From Lepturacanthus savala (Eukaryota > Chordata > Actinopteri > Scombriformes > Trichiuridae), in NCBI GenBank assembly GCA_030544235.1, contig CM060469.1, forward strand, positions 12,704,017-12,768,016: a stretch of 64,000 bases of DNA. Reading direction: 5' to 3'. Below are positions 25,001-35,680 of this stretch, one piece after another. A program made the position numbers and the translations under genes. Under the pieces are notes generated by a model, which made no database searches, was not told the DNA's origin, and saw nothing but the letters and a program-made list of their open reading frames with translations. Each line of letters opens with the position of its first letter. The stretch's first letter is position 1.

Positions 25001-28000
25001 ATAAAAATATGTCACAAAGGCATTTTACTTTACATTTTTTCTCATTAATATCACAGTGTATAATAACACAGCGTGAAGATATATGAGATAAATACCCGCC
25101 AGCGACGTAGATGAGTTGCGTTCCACGGATTGGAGCAGGAGGAAGCTTCCCTAATGTCATGTCCCGGAAGATTTTGGAAAGGAAATCTTTACAGGAATTG
25201 GCCTGCAGTTAAGAGGTGCAGCAGAATAATTTAAATGCTTAAAGTTTCGAAGAAATTGCACAGTTTTTGAATGTTTCAAAATGCCAATTAGTGAATATTA
25301 GTCATCATTTTTCATTTATTTTCATAACAAATAACAAAATGTGAGTTTGCAGATTACCTTGCTGAGGATGGGGCAGGACAGGAGCTGGTTCTTTAGGAAT
25401 TTAGGAGGCAGGGCGTAGATATGGACAGCGTTCAGGAGGGCGTGGAGGTACTGGGCTCGACCCTCCAGATCCCAGCGGACCCAGTCTGTGCAGGCTTTAT
25501 ATACCTGACATGGACATATTCAAAGATGTCAATTAGGTTGTTTTTTTTAATCTAGATACACTTTTGTGAGAACTTGAAGCTGTGTAAATTTCTTAGGGTA
25601 TGATTTATCTTACATAATATGTATATCCAAAATTCCACAATACAGAACAAATTAGAGTACAGTGCTGTTTAATGTTACACCCAAATCTGTAACATAAAAT
25701 GTTAAAATATGCTTAACACTATGGTTCAAATATATTTGTTTTTTTAAATGATTTATAATGCCACACACCTCAGACTCACAGAGCACCTTGAGACTGTCCT
25801 GACTGATAAGTTCCAGTAGCTGGCAGTGAGAAAGGCTGAAGAATTCTTCTTCTTTAGTCACCTGGGACAGTGAGACACAGCAGCACATGAGAAAACCTTC
25901 ATATAAGAAACATATTTGAGTTCCTAACATGTACCTAATAAATCCAATTTCCTAAAATGGATGTTTTTATTAAAACTGCTGTTTAATAATTAACATGAGT
26001 TAATGGTAGTTGGATGTTGGACTAAGACAGAGATATAGCAGGAGCATTCACACAGACGGTTTCCATCATTAAAAATGACAGTAAATATCTGTAATCTCTG
26101 GCAAGTTCCAGGTCCCAGAAGACAGAACACATCACTGATGCAACCAAAGTGCCAAGTCTGTCCTTAAGAGATTCGTTAACACTGCAGCTGTTTGGTTTCC
26201 ATGTTCCAGCACAACATAAGCGCACAGTTAGTGATGTGAATTCAGTTTAAAAGAGATGGACCAATGATTTGTATTACTGCCTTACTGCCTGCTACCTGCA
26301 GTCTAGGTAACACTATCTTTCAATACATCGAGGGTATTATTTCGTAGTTCATGAAAAGAGAAGAAATGTGTCCTAGCAAGTCCTTCAGACAAGAGAATTA
26401 TGCTTCAAGATCTGAAGACAGAAGACTTGGGTGTAGCACTAACAGCTACACCCAAAGCAACCCTCGGCAAAGCCCCACCCTCAAACGCAGACTGGCCAAT
26501 CATAGCGTAGAATCCAGCTCTGCCCAAAGTCCGACAACTAGTGTCATAGACTAATACAATTGTTTCAGATCTTCTTCTTTTTCAGCCTGGTTCGCTTCCC
26601 ATTTAATCAAGGTTTTAAAGCGTTGGTGTTTTCTGCTGTTATCAGATGGTTTCACCACACTTAATGGGATAGTCCGGATTTTAATACATTAAGCTGTTTG
26701 ACATATATACAGTACTGATACTTTCGTATGGAGCCCCCTGGTCGGCGCTCTCCCATGGTTTTAGGTGAATAAAAAACTATTTCCAGGAAGATGAGAGGGT
26801 CAGGAGACCAACAAGCTTTACTCTACAAAAAAAAAAAAAAAAGTGTGTTTTGTTAACCCATTTTAACAATAAAACCACTGTCCTCCTCCTGTCCTCTCTG
26901 TGCTCCGAAGCAGGATTCTTCTCACCTTTAGAGGCATCTACTTCAGATTTCAACAGCATCAATAACCCGACGAGAAACCACATGGGTGCAGCATTGCACA
27001 AGAACCGCCGAAAAGTTTGTTCCTGCACCCTGCCTGGAATCACTGGGACTATCACGAACATGTGTCCAACAGTAGTCCCAGAGCTGTCTGAGGGCATGTG
27101 TCACTATTTTGACACACAGCACTTCAATATTTTAAGCAGTTTCCTCCCTTTTATCCCTCCATGTGAGAATGACATGGTAGGAGTGTTTTAGAGGCTGATG
27201 AAAAAAAAAAAAACAACAACATCCACTTCCCTTAGTAAATATATGTGAGTGTGTACATGGGGCAGTAAAAAAATCTTTCAGTAAACACATTGATCTGACT
27301 TGATTAACTTTAAAGAAACCCTAAGAATCTCACGCATATGCCGGCTTGTTCTTCTCCCCTCGCACCTCACCTCATTAAAGTGTGTATTGATGTACTCTCG
27401 GCTGCGTTGGTGCAGTTCTACACAGCCGATCTCCTCAGCGAACCGTGCGATGCCAATGACATTGCCTGGCTCCAGGTGTTTAGTGAGGAAGTCACAGCAT
27501 GCTTTGGCCACATCCTCCATCTGATACCTAGTATATTCAAATAGTATATTCAAAATACAATTCAAAGTATCGAACCGGTAAATCCTGAAAGATAAGGAGA
27601 CCGTCAGAATATAGAAGTCTCAGATTCAGATTTGTTTTCAACGCTGATCTTTCCTACACAATGTGTTGCTGTATGTTTACCTCATAGCGGCCAAGAGAAG
27701 GTGTAGCACACATTTCTCTCCCACGGTGATACGGGAAGTGTAGGCAAAGTCGATGAGCATTCCCACCACCTGGGGGCAAACGTCACGCAGGGTGACCTCC
27801 GAGGCGCGACACTCCTTGAAGCTGCTGGTGAACATGGCTCTGAAGTAGGGGCTACACGACGCCAGCACCACCCTGTGCACCTGAGAAAAAAAACATTGTT
27901 CTTTAAGAAGAAAGAAACACTCCGTTCACTTTGCAAATGACTGAGTGACAAACAGTCTGCTTTTTAGGTTCGTTAAAAGCTAAAAATACGTACCAAAATA

Positions 28001-28461
28001 CATCATAGATAATACAGGGCCTGTAATATTTTTGGTTGAATATAAAAAAAAATAGTTTAAAAACAAATAGTAGTAGTAGTTTTATACCTCAATACTTTCA
28101 TTGCCACTTTCCTGACTTGCAGAGTCATGGCATCATTCATACAGGAATAAAAGATAAAATATAGGTCGTCCCTCAACATTGACCACCATACATCGTTTTT
28201 TTTTCCAAATCACGCATTTCTGATGGTTTAGTTCAGTAAGTGTCTCACCTTAAAGTCGACTGTTCTTTCCTTGTATGTGACATGCAGCACCAGGTCACAC
28301 AACATTTCCTGCTGTCTGAACTCTTCCATGACCTTCAGGGATTTGGAAGCGTGGGTCTCGACCGTGTAGTCGAGGTAACCGGACCCATGCATCGAGGGAA
28401 CCGCTATGGCCAGGAAATCAGAGTCACGTGTTGGACGTCTCTTCCTCATTGGGCAATGCAT
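18857..28461 (-). CDS. keap1a: Keap1, Kelch-like ECH-associated protein 1, fish Keap1a type (11 coding exons)
   Basis: Keap1 is the cytoplasmic redox/electrophile sensor that bridges Nrf2 to Cullin-3/RBX1 for ubiquitination; modified cysteines release Nrf2 to drive antioxidant genes. Coding exons, 5' to 3': 28461-28249, 27880-27681, 27527-27371, 25861-25769, 25504-25358, 25202-25096, 24231-24102, 23855-23659, 20610-20405, 20319-20143, 19029-18857. All junctions are GT-AG, phases agree, and the total is 1800 nt, or 599 residues plus TAG (human KEAP1 is 624). Domains: BTB about 45-150, BACK/intervening region about 150-295, six Kelch repeats about 298-586. Cysteines matching human C151, C226, C241, C288, C297 and C613 are C128, C203, C218, C265, C274 and C586; human C273 is I250 here. 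The start is ATG 28461, one base after a pyrimidine-rich acceptor. Keap1 identity is very secure; the 'a' assignment is inferred from I250/C265, the N-terminus and the acidic C-terminus compared with recalled zebrafish Keap1a. Confidence 0.95.
20143..20319 (-). CDS. keap1a: keap1a Kelch repeat exon (residues 484-543)
   Basis: Encodes AIGGYDGRSQL and YSRSAHGVTVHQG. Y498, Q503 and S528 match human Y525, Q530 and S555 of the Nrf2-binding surface. The donor is G|GTCAGT (phase 1). Confidence 0.95.
20405..20610 (-). CDS. keap1a: keap1a Kelch repeat exon (residues 415-484)
   Basis: Encodes the Kelch motif VVGGFDGQNRWNTAEKY and MSTVRSGVG. R456 and S481 match the Nrf2-contacting R483 and S508. It is separated from the previous exon by a 3.0-kb intron. 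The donor is G|GTGAGT (phase 1). Confidence 0.95.
20611..23658 (-). other. keap1a: Large keap1a intron
   Basis: A 3.0-kb intron between Kelch exons. At about 22575-22700, TTTATTTATCCAGGGAGGTC and TCTTCTGCCAGGGAGTCCTG resemble a common fish interspersed repeat. Otherwise no feature recognised. Confidence 0.9.
23659..23855 (-). CDS. keap1a: keap1a Kelch repeat exon (residues 350-415)
   Basis: Encodes VGGRNLSHQNN, the CYNPMTNQW motif and PRNRVGVG. R353, N360 and R388 match human R380, N387 and R415 of the Nrf2-binding pocket, but the N382 position is leucine (L355). Human C434 is serine (S407). The AG|GTCAGA donor splits Arg415. Confidence 0.95.
24102..24231 (-). CDS. keap1a: keap1a Kelch repeat exon (residues 306-349)
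   Basis: Encodes GYRQHSLAAMEAYDP and LADMGAPCSGLGAC. Y307 and the serine of CSGL match the Nrf2-contacting Y334 and S363 of human KEAP1. It ends LLYT at a GTAGGT donor (phase 0). Confidence 0.95.
25096..25202 (-). CDS. keap1a: keap1a linker and first Kelch strand exon (residues 271-306)
   Basis: Encodes ANSCKDFLSKIF (C274 matches human C297), then a proline-rich linker and the first Kelch strand LIYVAGG. The donor GG|GTATTT splits a glycine codon completed in the next exon, placing the Y334-equivalent tyrosine (Y307) directly after the junction. Confidence 0.9.
25358..25504 (-). CDS. keap1a: keap1a intervening-region exon (residues 222-270)
   Basis: Contains the diagnostic sensor positions. 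Human AVRCHSL (C273) reads AVHIYAL here, so residue 250 is isoleucine, whereas human C288 is kept as C265 in LLSCPIL. Human C257 is leucine (L234). Phase 0 on both sides, with a GTAATC donor. Confidence 0.95.
25769..25861 (-). CDS. keap1a: keap1a BACK domain exon 2 (residues 191-221)
   Basis: A 93-bp exon encoding VTKEEEFFSLSHCQLLELIS and on to CESE. C203 matches human C226 and C218 matches human C241. Flanked by a CAG acceptor and a GTGTGT donor, phase 0 on both sides. Confidence 0.95.
25862..27370 (-). other. keap1a: keap1a intron, nothing recognised
   Basis: A 1.5-kb intron between BACK exons. Short ORFs here lack splice context and similarity. An A-run is present near 26827-26842. Confidence 0.9.
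27371..27527 (-). CDS. keap1a: keap1a BACK domain exon 1 (residues 138-190)
   Basis: Encodes the end of the BTB/3-box region and the first BACK helices, including ARFAEEIGCVELHQRSREY, which is close to human KEAP1 in the same place. This region contacts Cullin-3 in the family. It ends NE at a GTGAGG donor (phase 0). Confidence 0.95.
27681..27880 (-). CDS. keap1a: keap1a BTB core exon (residues 72-138)
   Basis: Encodes the BTB core, with HRVVLASCSPYFRAMF followed by the GEKCVLH motif. The cysteine of that motif (residue 128) matches human C151, the main sensor for sulforaphane-type and other electrophiles. The donor is AG|GTAAAC, splitting the codon for Arg138. Confidence 0.95.
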
Positions 28462-28462
28462 T
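28249..28462 (-). CDS. keap1a: keap1a first coding exon (residues 1-71)
   Basis: The acceptor is a pyrimidine-rich run ending in CAG at 28465-28463, followed by one base and then ATG. A second in-frame ATG (Met5) lies at 28449-28447. The exon encodes a basic N-terminus, a GSGYLDYTVETHASK stretch and the opening of the BTB fold (FRQQEMLCDLVLHV). It ends DFK at a GTGAGA donor (phase 0). The upstream exon must be non-coding or carry only upstream ORFs. Confidence 0.9.
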
Positions 28463-30537
28463 CTGGGACACGGCAAGAAGAGTACTCCAGATTTTCTTTT
28501 TTTTTTAGTAAATCAGTGTTCAGTCTTACAGTCTTTGACTGTTTTTCTGTTCTTATCCCATTGGGGTCAGACTTTCAACAGAAGAAATTCCTTTGATCTT
28601 TAATTCATCAATGTTAAGGGTCCAGTGAGAAGATGTCCCTAGGTCCTCCATTTTTCCTCAAATTAAAAAAAAATGATTCAGTAAGTAGAAATTTCAGAAG
28701 AAATTAAGGCTATGAACAGTGTAACTTTACTATCCATCTGTGATCCCAGCCGCAGCCAGCAGGCAGAGCAAGCACTCCAGAGGATAAACCAGTTGCTGCT
28801 TTAATTAAGTTAAGGTCATATGTTCCTCTGTGAAAATATGGTGGATAAACGAACTCGCAGGCTGATGATGAACCACATAATACTCCCTCATACACAGATC
28901 CAGGCTCCAACATGACTGACAGCATTTGTATCAGGATCAGACAGTTCCCAAAGCACAAGTCAAACCATGATCATTAAATGGCTGTTGGTCCACATTGTGC
29001 AGGTTTCAGGGTTTTTGAATGTAATCCATTCTGACATTTCACTGAGTCCTCTACAATCTAGTGTTCCACAGACATAGAGGAAGTGGTTGGCAAATGTGTA
29101 TAACCGCACAATCTGATCTGTCCTGGCAGGGATTTCTTTAATTCCATCTGTTGTGATGCTTATCCTGCACAGAAGGAAAAAAACAGTAAGTTAATAAAGA
29201 AGAGAGACTTTTAGTGGTTTGAAGAAAAGCTAACTGAATTAAAATCTCATGTGAATGTTTTTCCCCTCGTGCATGTGTGGGTGTGAGTGGCACACATGCT
29301 CAAGGTTTCACTTCCTTACAACTGAAAGAGAAAGATGTATTGTGCTGAACTGCTTTATACCTCAACTTTTGCCAAAGGGAAGATCACTGTTTGTTTTAGT
29401 TTGGTCAATTTGAGAAGAAAACAATTTTCATATACAATATCTTGATGAATAATATTAATTGAACTGTTTCTCTGATATTTCCGCATTTCAATAAAAAAAG
29501 CTGCATGATTGATTAGATTGATTAGATTGATTAGGTGGCTCTAAATTGTAACATGAACAAGATAGATTATACCCTACCAAAATTCTGGCAAAATAGTGGC
29601 AAAACACATATTTTTATTCTGATATACCATAAACTTTTAAATCAGATGGTTCCAGATCTCCTTTAAAATAAGCCTTTGAACATTTTTTTGACATCAAACA
29701 TGACACCATTTGGTTAAGCAGTCACACTTGGTGTGACTCAGAGAAGAGTGACTGAGATTCTACAGACAGCATTAGGTTACTAAACATACTGTAAGAACAC
29801 ACATTCACACTATTTAAGGCCATGATTCACCCAGAAGCTGCCGCTCGCCAACTTCACTGTTTCCCCAAAGGCTTGAACACACACCACCGATACTAAAAAA
29901 ACAACGGCGTCGAAGGCCGACTGTTGTGATGCCTCTCGTCGCCTGTGTCTGGACCAAAAAGCTGCATTTGAACACAATGCAAAGACGCCAGCCAGCAGCC
30001 GACTACCACTTACATTCTTCATGTGGCATCGCTATGACAACCAGGTACATATATGGGGATACTATCTGCAGTGGAAAAACAAAATAACTGGTACAACAGG
30101 TAGTCAAGTGCTGGAAAAACATCTTATCTTAACTTAGCAAAAAAAAAAATAGAAAGAAAAATAAAGAACACCCTAACGACGATTATCTCACTCTGACATA
30201 ACAGAATGAATCAAAAGTATATAGTCAAAGGTTTGCAAATACCCGTAAATCTCAAGGAATGAGAGCTTAACTCCAATGTCAAAATGAAAAATTACTTCAC
30301 TGAAATATCTGAATCATTCCATTCAGGTTCCTGCAAACGACACGATGTAAGCACCGAATGCCAGTTTAATGTAATTATATGGTTTAAATGGTGCACCTGA
30401 CTCTAATAAAGCTCTAATTGAGTGTCTCATTGGATGTTTGTCAATTAATAAGCCCTTCAATACAAGTGCTCCACGCAGCAGTTATCATGGAGGTAAATGT
30501 CAGAAAATGACTAGAGCCAGACTCACTATTTCTTAAG

Positions 30538-30540
<3 letters not shown>

Positions 30541-30599
<59 letters not shown>
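30541..30599. repeat. (TA)n microsatellite
   Basis: An uninterrupted TA tract of about 29 units, likely polymorphic. Confidence 0.95.
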
Positions 30600-30601
<2 letters not shown>

Positions 30602-33600
30602 TATGCTGATAGTTCAGCAATCTGAGAAACATGCTTATTTGCTTCCTTGCTGAGAGTTAGATGAATGGATCCACTCTTAAATTTGCAGTTTGGTTTAAAT
30701 ATACAGTTTACCCAGGAGACGGTCTGCTTAGCTTAGTGTAAAGACTGGAAACGGGGGGTTTAATTAACATAACAGCACATTTGTTTAGTCTGTAGGCAGC
30801 TGTCTCCCCTTGATTCAAGTCTGTATGCAAAGCTAACTGTCCCCTGGGTGTAGATTCATGGTCTTTAGTTCTCGATGCTTTTTGTTGAATGGCAAACGAT
30901 GAGGACACTTTCTAAATCAACTCATTTCTGTCTGGAAATGTCTTGTAATTTACTGACCACATATGAGCTGACACTGATGTATTCATGATGCTTTTGATCA
31001 AGCTTCACTACTTTAAGCACTGTGCTTAAAAATGTATGTAATGTTTCTGTTATAGGATCTTGATTATAATGACATAGAGAGATAAACCACTCTTTGTTTC
31101 ACTTAGCCCCACATAGACTGTTTTCTTATTGTTTCCATGGCTGCTACTAAAGATAATTTCCATCTCTAATTAATCTGCCGTCCATTTTTTTTATTAATAG
31201 GACTCATTTGGTCTATTAAACATTAGAAAATGGTGATAAATGTAGTTTCACAGAGCCCAATGTGATATCTTGCGATGCTGTGACGCTGCAGATCATGACA
31301 ATGGAGAAGCTGGAACTATTAAATATTTTGTAAAAATTGCAAAATTGCAAATCTAAAATAGTGCAAATCAACTGCATATCCTACAAACCTAAAATCATTC
31401 CACAGCGCCACTCTCAGAACAAAATCAGTTGGAGAAAAGAACTCTGCAATGCTGCCAGTTAGCTACAGTTCATTTATCCACACAATGACCTTTTGAATTA
31501 ATAGACATGTATGCAGCAGATCCATTTTCAGGGTGAAAGGGACAAATCCTGATCTCAGAAGTGGGAAACACAGAAATTGCTTGCAGCACCTGGCAGCTTG
31601 GCGTCGGGTTAAATTTGCATTTTACTGTGCAAAGCTAGAGAGAAGATCATTACTGGGTTGGTCTGAAGGAGTGCAGCTTTGTGGAGTTACACAATCAAAT
31701 CTGTTCAGCCTCAAGCTCCCTCACCTCTCAACCTACAGTCAGTCGGCTTGTGTGCTGGTCATATGACCAAAAGACTGAGGCGGAAAAAGGGAGGGTGAGT
31801 GGTACAGAGGGAAAAAGAGATTTTAAGGGCAACCTACAGCGAGCAAGAGAGAGAAAAACAAAATGGACGAGAAAAGAGATTGCAGGTCGCAGAATCAGGG
31901 AGATCGGTTCAAAGAGGGTCTTAAAGAAGATAGTCATTAACAGCAGAGCTGCTGGGTTTTCCATAGAGGCCACATGCATATTTATATTAACCTGTTCTAC
32001 TATCCTGCTCAAGCTTTAGCAGCGAATCAGTGTGTAAACACAGTGTGTGTAGAACTTGGCTAATGAACATTGCTCGAGGCTGAATGAACGCTGTGACACT
32101 AGTTCTGCAGCTTTATTGATTAGAGGTAGGTTTCGAAACGCCTGTTTGACCAAGGTCCTGAGAAGTAACACCACAGGTGGCAGCGCTGTTTGTTTTTTTT
32201 CACATTTATTTCACAACTGGTTGTTCGGAAGTGAGAGGAAGGATATTGTGGAAGTGGAAGAGTCATTTCTAAATATTGCCTCAATCAGGTTTCAGTTTCA
32301 GATATAAAAATGTCAGCACTATGTTTGAGATTTATGTCATGATTAGCTTATCAATTTTTGATGGACAAAAATATTTTTGAGATCAGAGTGGCCTCAGAAT
32401 CCAACAGGTTCATCCTTACATTGAAGCGGACGTTTGTGACAAATCTGAAGAAATTTCCTCCAACTTTTCCTGAGATATCACATTTATTAGAAAAAGAACG
32501 GACAGACAACCAGAAAACACCACTTAAAAAAAAAGGGAATCTGTGGTATTCATGCGGAGACATTTATACTTTTAAGAGGGAAATATTTGTACAGTAACTC
32601 ATTGTTTTTGGCAACAAGACGGGTTGTTCTCGATAAATCAGAGGGACGCCAAAGCCTAAACTAAAAGAAACAAGAGACACAGAGTTAACCATTTACAGGC
32701 TGTTTCTGTTGGCAGGTGGCAGGACAGCCTGTACAATCAGCTTTGACCTCAACATCCAAAAGATGTTGACTAAAACTGCTGAGCTGTAATATCCACATGG
32801 GTTTTGCAATGTTTTATAGCAACAGTGACAAAAACTTTTCTGCCATGTCATTGTTCGACTGCAATTACAGCTGACTGGGGTCAATGGTTACTGATGACAA
32901 AGGTGCTTGGAGGAAAACTTCTCAGAAAAGAAATGATGTTTTCAAGAATTACAACAGACTCAAAGGGAAAGATGCTCCTCATATTAAGAAGTACTGACTG
33001 GTAGCTGTCATTTGGGTGAAATTTAAGAAATTAAAAAGCCTCCTCGAGACTTTTGATTGACAGAGAAATAACTCAAGGCATGAGCTGCATACTAACTGAC
33101 CTGAATTAACACATTAAGAGAATTGGCTCAATGCTGCTCACCATATCAGCAGCAATAATATATAAACTGTCCCTATTGATCGCTAAGAAAACATGCCTCG
33201 TGTTGTATGTATTGATGCATGCAATCCAATTAATAATCTTATATTGCTCTTTTGGGGCTTTGTAGTGTATCGTATTTAATGGAGCATTTATTCTAGGCAC
33301 ACAGTATTTAATATGCCAGGCATTTTCTCAATTAAATGATTAATTACTTAGTCTATAAAATGTAAGAAATTGTGAAAAGTCGCCATCAAAAGTTCTCCAA
33401 AACAAGCTTATATATGAAAAAGAAGAAGAAAAACACATTTTGGATTTAATTTGAAAGGTATGATCAAGTCCTCTGGAGGTCTGATCTAACATTGGTGCCA
33501 CACTGAACTACAACATTAAAATGCTCTCATGGGTTGGTTAGTAATAAAAACAAATCTATCTATAAAAGCAAGGAGTGTGTGTATCTGTGGTTTGCATATC

Positions 33601-33734
33601 TCTCTGACTGTTTGTCAGAACAACCTCAACTTTTGGATATAGCTTGTGCGTAGCATGATAGTGTGTATCCTTTCTAGTGGAATGTATTTGGATAGATATT
33701 CAAAACATCATTATTATTATTAAAAGTTAAAAAC

Positions 33735-33900
33735 CCTGGCACATTATGGTGGTGTAGGGGTAGACCGCTTGCCATATAGAGCCTTTTTTTTCTTAAGCAG
33801 CAGGTTGGGTTTGAGTACCAGCTGGAGAGGTCTTTTGCTGCATGTTTCCCCCCCTTTCTTTATATTTATCTGGCTACTGCATGATAAAATAAAGCTGTTA
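33735..33900 (+). repeat. Fish SINE-like repeat fragment
   Basis: GGTGGTGTAGGGGTAGACCG is followed by GGTTGGGTTTGAGTACCAGC, CTTTTGCTGCATGTTTCCCC and a tail ending ATAAAATAAAGC. This order matches a widespread fish tRNA-derived SINE-like repeat. Boundaries are approximate. Confidence 0.6.
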
Positions 33901-34524
33901 ATACCACAAACAAAACTTAAAATCCCATAGACTTGTGTATCACAGCAATATCCTGCAGCAGCACTTTAGGCACAGTGTAAAGCTCTGTATCAAGTATATC
34001 TCATGTTGCTTCCCAGCGCTTTCTTTACAATTCAAAGCTCCATTGTTCCATTTCTTCCTGCAGCAATCGCACAGCCAACAAAATGAAAGTATCATAACGT
34101 CTCTAAAAAAAACACACGCTAAGATGGTACCTGGTTTAGCTGCTACTTTATTCCTCACGCTAACACAGGTCTTATTCCAAGATCTGTTCATAGACCCCCA
34201 GGATATCCCAGCACTATCACCTAACAGAACAGAACCTAAACTCACAAACACACAACATTCACAGGTTGCTACACTCTGCAGGAAATGTATGAAGACATTT
34301 AAGTCCAGTTTTACTTGTCTTATTGACACAATTTAAACACAGATTTGTAGATTGACATTCCAACTTTTAACACAAATTGTCTCCTTTTTCTTACAATAAC
34401 CGTATTTGTATGTCTCTTCTTAACTCAATGTATGTCCATGTCTTACCCAATGTACAATTTGTCTATTAAGACTATGTAACAATATACACATCCTCATTTG
34501 AAAACATGAAAAATCTACTTAATA

Positions 34525-34887
34525 TACACTACCGTTCAAATGTTTGGGGTCACTTAGATGGTGGGGTCATTTCCTTATTTTTTGAAAGGAAATCTTCTTG
34601 TCCAATGAGAACTTGAACTTTAAACTTATCAGAAATACACTCTATACATTGCTAATGTAAATGACTATTCTACTTGCCAAGGTCTGGTTTTTGGTGCAAT
34701 ATCTACATAGGTGTATCGAGGCCCATTTCCAGCAACTATCACTCCAGTGTTCTAATGCTATAATGTGTTTGCTAATTGTGTCAGAAGGCTAATGTAATAA
34801 AATTGACTCATGGTGGTAAATAAAAGTGTGACTTTTCATGGAAAACACTAAATTTCCTGGGTGACCCCAAACTTGAATGGTAGTGTA
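34525..34887. mobile_element. Complete short inverted-repeat (Tc1/mariner-type) element, copy 2
   Basis: The left end TACACTACCGTTCAAATGTT and right end ACTTGAATGGTAGTGTA are imperfect inverted repeats sharing GTTTGGGGTCAC, flanked by TA target sites. At about 360 bp it has no coding capacity and is a typical fish MITE. The related truncated copy is at 1775-2106. Confidence 0.8.
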
Positions 34888-35185
34888 GGAAAACAAAAAC
34901 TTCCTACAGGCAATGCACTAGCATGTATAATAATTTGAGTCAATATTTTTGTCAATAATACCTCCTTTTACATAACATTTTGAATTCATGACTTTTACTT
35001 GTAATTGACTTTGACCTAAGAAAAGGATCTGAGTACTACTTAACTGCATGTACGTTAAGAGCAAAAGTTTCAATTCCCCTTAAGGACTTTGCGCGCTGGG
35101 GGAAATAAAGTGAAGTTCCACGGGAACATAAGAAACGGAGCGCAGGCGGGTCACTGCCAGGCTCACGACAAATGTCACGAGTGCT

Positions 35186-35195
35186 GCTGTGTCAC
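35186..35195 (-). promoter_or_regulatory. ARE-core match (GTGACACAGC on minus strand)
   Basis: The reverse complement of GCTGTGTCAC fits RTGACNNNGC exactly. It sits about 130 bp inside the intron after the candidate keap1a first exon. Such short matches occur by chance, so on its own this is weak. Confidence 0.2.
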
Positions 35196-35325
35196 GAACA
35201 CACGACAACCATGTTGGAATAAACCAGTGACTTTTCTCCTAAAATAAAAAGGGCGCGTGCGCTAAGCATGTTCACAATATCTAAGAACACTTAAAAAAAA
35301 AAGAAGAAGAAAGAAAATCACTCAC

Positions 35326-35590
35326 CTCTCATGCGCGCAGCACCTCGCATGGCAGCTGTTGAAGAATGACTGGCGGCGCGGCTTTTCTCCTTAGTCAGAG
35401 AACCGGAGGAAGTGTCATTCTTCGCATTCAAATGTGTGTGTGTGTTTTTCCTTGTTTGCACTGAGCGGGCGAAACGAGGCCAGCCGAGGTTGTCGCTGCC
35501 GCTCAGCTCGCTGCGGGCAGGCGTCCAAAAAGCTGTGCTAGGGGGAGGAATTTCTGCACCGACCAACATGACTCGGCAACTCTGCGGAGT
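35326..35590 (-). other. keap1a: Candidate non-coding first exon of keap1a
   Basis: On the minus strand a CpG-rich segment ends in GAGAG|GTGAGTGA, an essentially consensus donor, at 35326. The first keap1a coding exon begins with an acceptor one base before the ATG, so an upstream 5' UTR exon is required. This is the best candidate in the 7 kb upstream. The 5' limit is only approximate because no TATA box or start signal is obvious. The exon contains ATGs at 35350 and 35332 in one frame (see findings). Assignment to keap1a is inferred from position and strand. Confidence 0.6.
35568..35577 (+). promoter_or_regulatory. ARE/MARE-like site (ATGACTCGGC)
   Basis: Matches the antioxidant response element core RTGACNNNGC. 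The extended TGACTCGGCA differs by one base from the Nrf2-small Maf site TGACTCAGCA. It lies at the upstream edge of the candidate keap1a first exon. A functional role is inferred. Confidence 0.35.
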
Positions 35591-35680
35591 TTAGTCCGAG
35601 CCGCAAACGCCGTGCGGGCGATACGCGTGTACGGAGCTACGAGGCATCCAGGCGAGTCTATGTATGCGCTAACATTCCTC

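Larger units (their letters stand above)
28463..35325 (-). other. keap1a: Probable keap1a first intron
   Basis: I see no coding exon here. It holds a TA microsatellite (30541-30599), a SINE-like fragment (about 33735-33900) and a complete short terminal-inverted-repeat element (34525-34887). The rest is AT-rich unique-looking sequence. It is called an intron only because the first exon of keap1a is placed at 35326. Confidence 0.6.
35230..35680. promoter_or_regulatory. keap1a: CpG-rich probable promoter of keap1a
   Basis: CpG dinucleotides are frequent here (GGGCGCGTGCGC, GCGGCGCGGC, GAGCGGGCGAAACG, GCGATACGCG), in contrast to the CpG-poor flanks. It overlaps the candidate first exon of keap1a. 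Fish CpG clusters at housekeeping-type genes usually mark unmethylated promoters; that role is inferred here. Confidence 0.6.

Noticed and set aside
18857..28461. KLHL26 as identity, because KLHL26 lies near CRLF1 in human
   Set aside because: The intervening region, cysteine set and Nrf2-pocket residues are those of Keap1, not KLHL26.
28462..28476. Extension of the keap1a N-terminus upstream of ATG 28461 through a non-ATG codon
   Set aside because: The added codons lie in a pyrimidine-rich splice acceptor ending at 28463, and no ATG exists in that extension.
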